Positions 5,340-6,162 of a DNA stretch of 6,162 bases are shown piece by piece. Source of the DNA: Halobacteriales archaeon QH_10_70_21 (lineage in GTDB: Archaea; Halobacteriota; Halobacteria; Halobacteriales; Haloarculaceae); NCBI GenBank assembly GCA_003021325.1, contig PXQM01000049.1:1-6162 (forward strand), given 5' to 3'. The stretch's first letter is position 1. The number at the start of each line of letters is the position of its first letter. The notes beneath the pieces were generated by a model. The model searched no databases and was not told where the DNA came from. It saw only the letters and a program-made list of their open reading frames with translations. The position numbers were made by a program, and so were the translations under genes.

Positions 5340-6064
5340 CTACACGAACCCGAGGCTCACGATGGCGACGTTGCTCCAGACGTTGTTCGCCAGGTGCAAC
5401 AGCCAGGCGCCGGTCAGGTCGTCGAAGCGGAGTCGCAGGACCGTCGGCAGGACCGACCGGGCTGCGATGCCGACGACGCCGGCGACGCCCCACAGCGGCG
5501 CGTGGATCAGGGCGAAGACGAGGACGGAGCCGCCGCCAGCCAGCATCGGCGAGAACCCCGCTGGAGGAGCGTCTCGAGCAGGTAGCCCCGGAAGAGAACC
5601 TCCTCGACGAGCGGCGCGACGAGGACGCCACCGAACACCACCGCCAAGAGCGTCCGGGTGTCGGCGAGGGTGTACGCGAGGCCGTCCAGCGTCGGCGCGC
5701 CAGCCATCTCCGCCAGCACCGTCGCAACCGGGAAGACGACGACACCCGTGATGAAGAACGCCGCCGTCCAGAGGCATTCGCTGTGACCGGGACGCTCGAA
5801 CGGCACGGCTGTCCGCCACTGGTCCGTCGCCAGGAAGGCGTACAGCGCGACCAGTACCGAGAGCGAGGCGACGTCGTACGCGAGGTCGTTCGCCGCGGTT
5901 CCGATTTCGGCGGCCGAGACCCCGGTCACCAGTCCGTATCCGACGCCGGGGGCAATGGTGAGCGGAACCGGTACCGCGGAGGCGACGATGGCAGGCAACA
6001 GGTGACCGGAGAGGCGGCGGTCCTCCTCCGCAGCCTGCCACCTGAGACCCTGAAGTCGGGTCAT
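5340..6064 (-). pseudogene. CPBP-family intramembrane protease (CAAX-like), single frameshift
   Basis: From the ATG at 6064 the frame reads through EVLFRGYLLETLLQRG (to about 5556), and continues one frame over as FSPMLAGGGSVLVFALIHAP to the stop at 5340. Adding one base in the G run (CCCC on the plus strand, 5556-5559) yields 241 aa, typical for the family. The three CPBP motifs are intact in the joined protein: E154-E155-x3-R159, F184-x3-H188 and H224-x3-N228, with several hydrophobic membrane segments (about 22-50, 62-80, 98-120, 138-152, 178-204, 217-238). Members cleave prenylated or membrane substrates; some protect against bacteriocins. Start choice: GGAGG lies 9 nt before the ATG; an in-frame GTG at 6145 is less likely. 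Because only one base is wrong and every catalytic residue is kept, a sequencing error or very recent mutation is as likely as decay. Confidence 0.8.
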
Positions 6065-6073
6065 CTGCCGACG

Positions 6074-6078
6074 CCTCC
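6074..6078 (-). promoter_or_regulatory. Shine-Dalgarno sequence of the CPBP protease gene
   Basis: GGAGG on the minus strand is 9 nt from the ATG at 6064 and decides the start over the upstream GTG at 6145. No clear TATA element is seen in the remaining 84 bases to the window edge, so the promoter may lie outside. Confidence 0.55.
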
Positions 6079-6162
6079 GGTCCCTGTTTGCGCCGGTAAC
6101 CGACCGTATCGAGTCCGGTGTCGTTTGATTCCTCGCGGAACTCACCGCTCCCGTGTACCGAT

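Noticed and set aside
5149..5745. 198-codon leftward open frame reaching across the protease 3' part
   Set aside because: Its N-terminal half is an Arg/Ser-rich off-frame reading of the CPBP gene and its C-terminal part falls in the hairpin-rich non-coding stretch; no family was recognised.

Overview
The window has the marks of a haloarchaeal chromosome (class Halobacteria). It is GC-rich, its proteins are rich in Asp/Glu, its promoters are short AT-rich TATA elements set in GC-rich DNA, some with almost no 5' leader, and its gene families (Bat-type HTH-10 regulator, fused NuoCD, a small haloarchaeal zinc-ribbon protein) are typical of that class. The genus cannot be fixed from the sequence.

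Left part (1-2675): a Bat-like HTH-10 transcription regulator runs leftward off the edge. It is divergent from a two-gene rightward unit. The first gene is a full-length fused NADH-quinone oxidoreductase subunit C/D (NuoCD, 540 aa) with no other nuo genes beside it. The second is a 101-aa zinc-ribbon protein starting 2 nt after the nuoCD stop, with its ribosome binding site inside nuoCD. Both directions appear to share one AT-rich TATA element, next to a perfect 22-bp palindrome that looks like an operator. The NuoCD copy appears non-standard: the tyrosine that binds the quinone headgroup in complex I is Trp, and a helix near the C terminus looks two turns short. It may be a diverged paralog with a changed quinone pocket.

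Middle part (2843-4516, leftward): an intact NAD-dependent sugar-nucleotide epimerase/dehydratase (305 aa) is followed directly by the remains of an MvdD/RimK-like ATP-grasp ligase. That ligase has lost its N-terminal domain exactly at the epimerase stop codon, carries a one-base frameshift, and has Gly where an ATP-grasp metal-binding Asp is expected. It is a true pseudogene.

Right part (4517-6162): about 820 bp contain no intact gene. They hold the epimerase promoter with an upstream inverted repeat, a relic of the C terminus and 3' hairpin of an IS200/IS605-type TnpB, a ~117-bp element bounded by 31-bp imperfect inverted repeats (MITE-like), and a hairpin-rich stretch of unknown nature. 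Then comes a leftward CPBP-family (CAAX-like) intramembrane protease whose reading frame is broken once, although all its catalytic motifs survive. From 2843 to 6064 the window reads as a recombination and decay zone around old mobile DNA. Only the epimerase is intact there.
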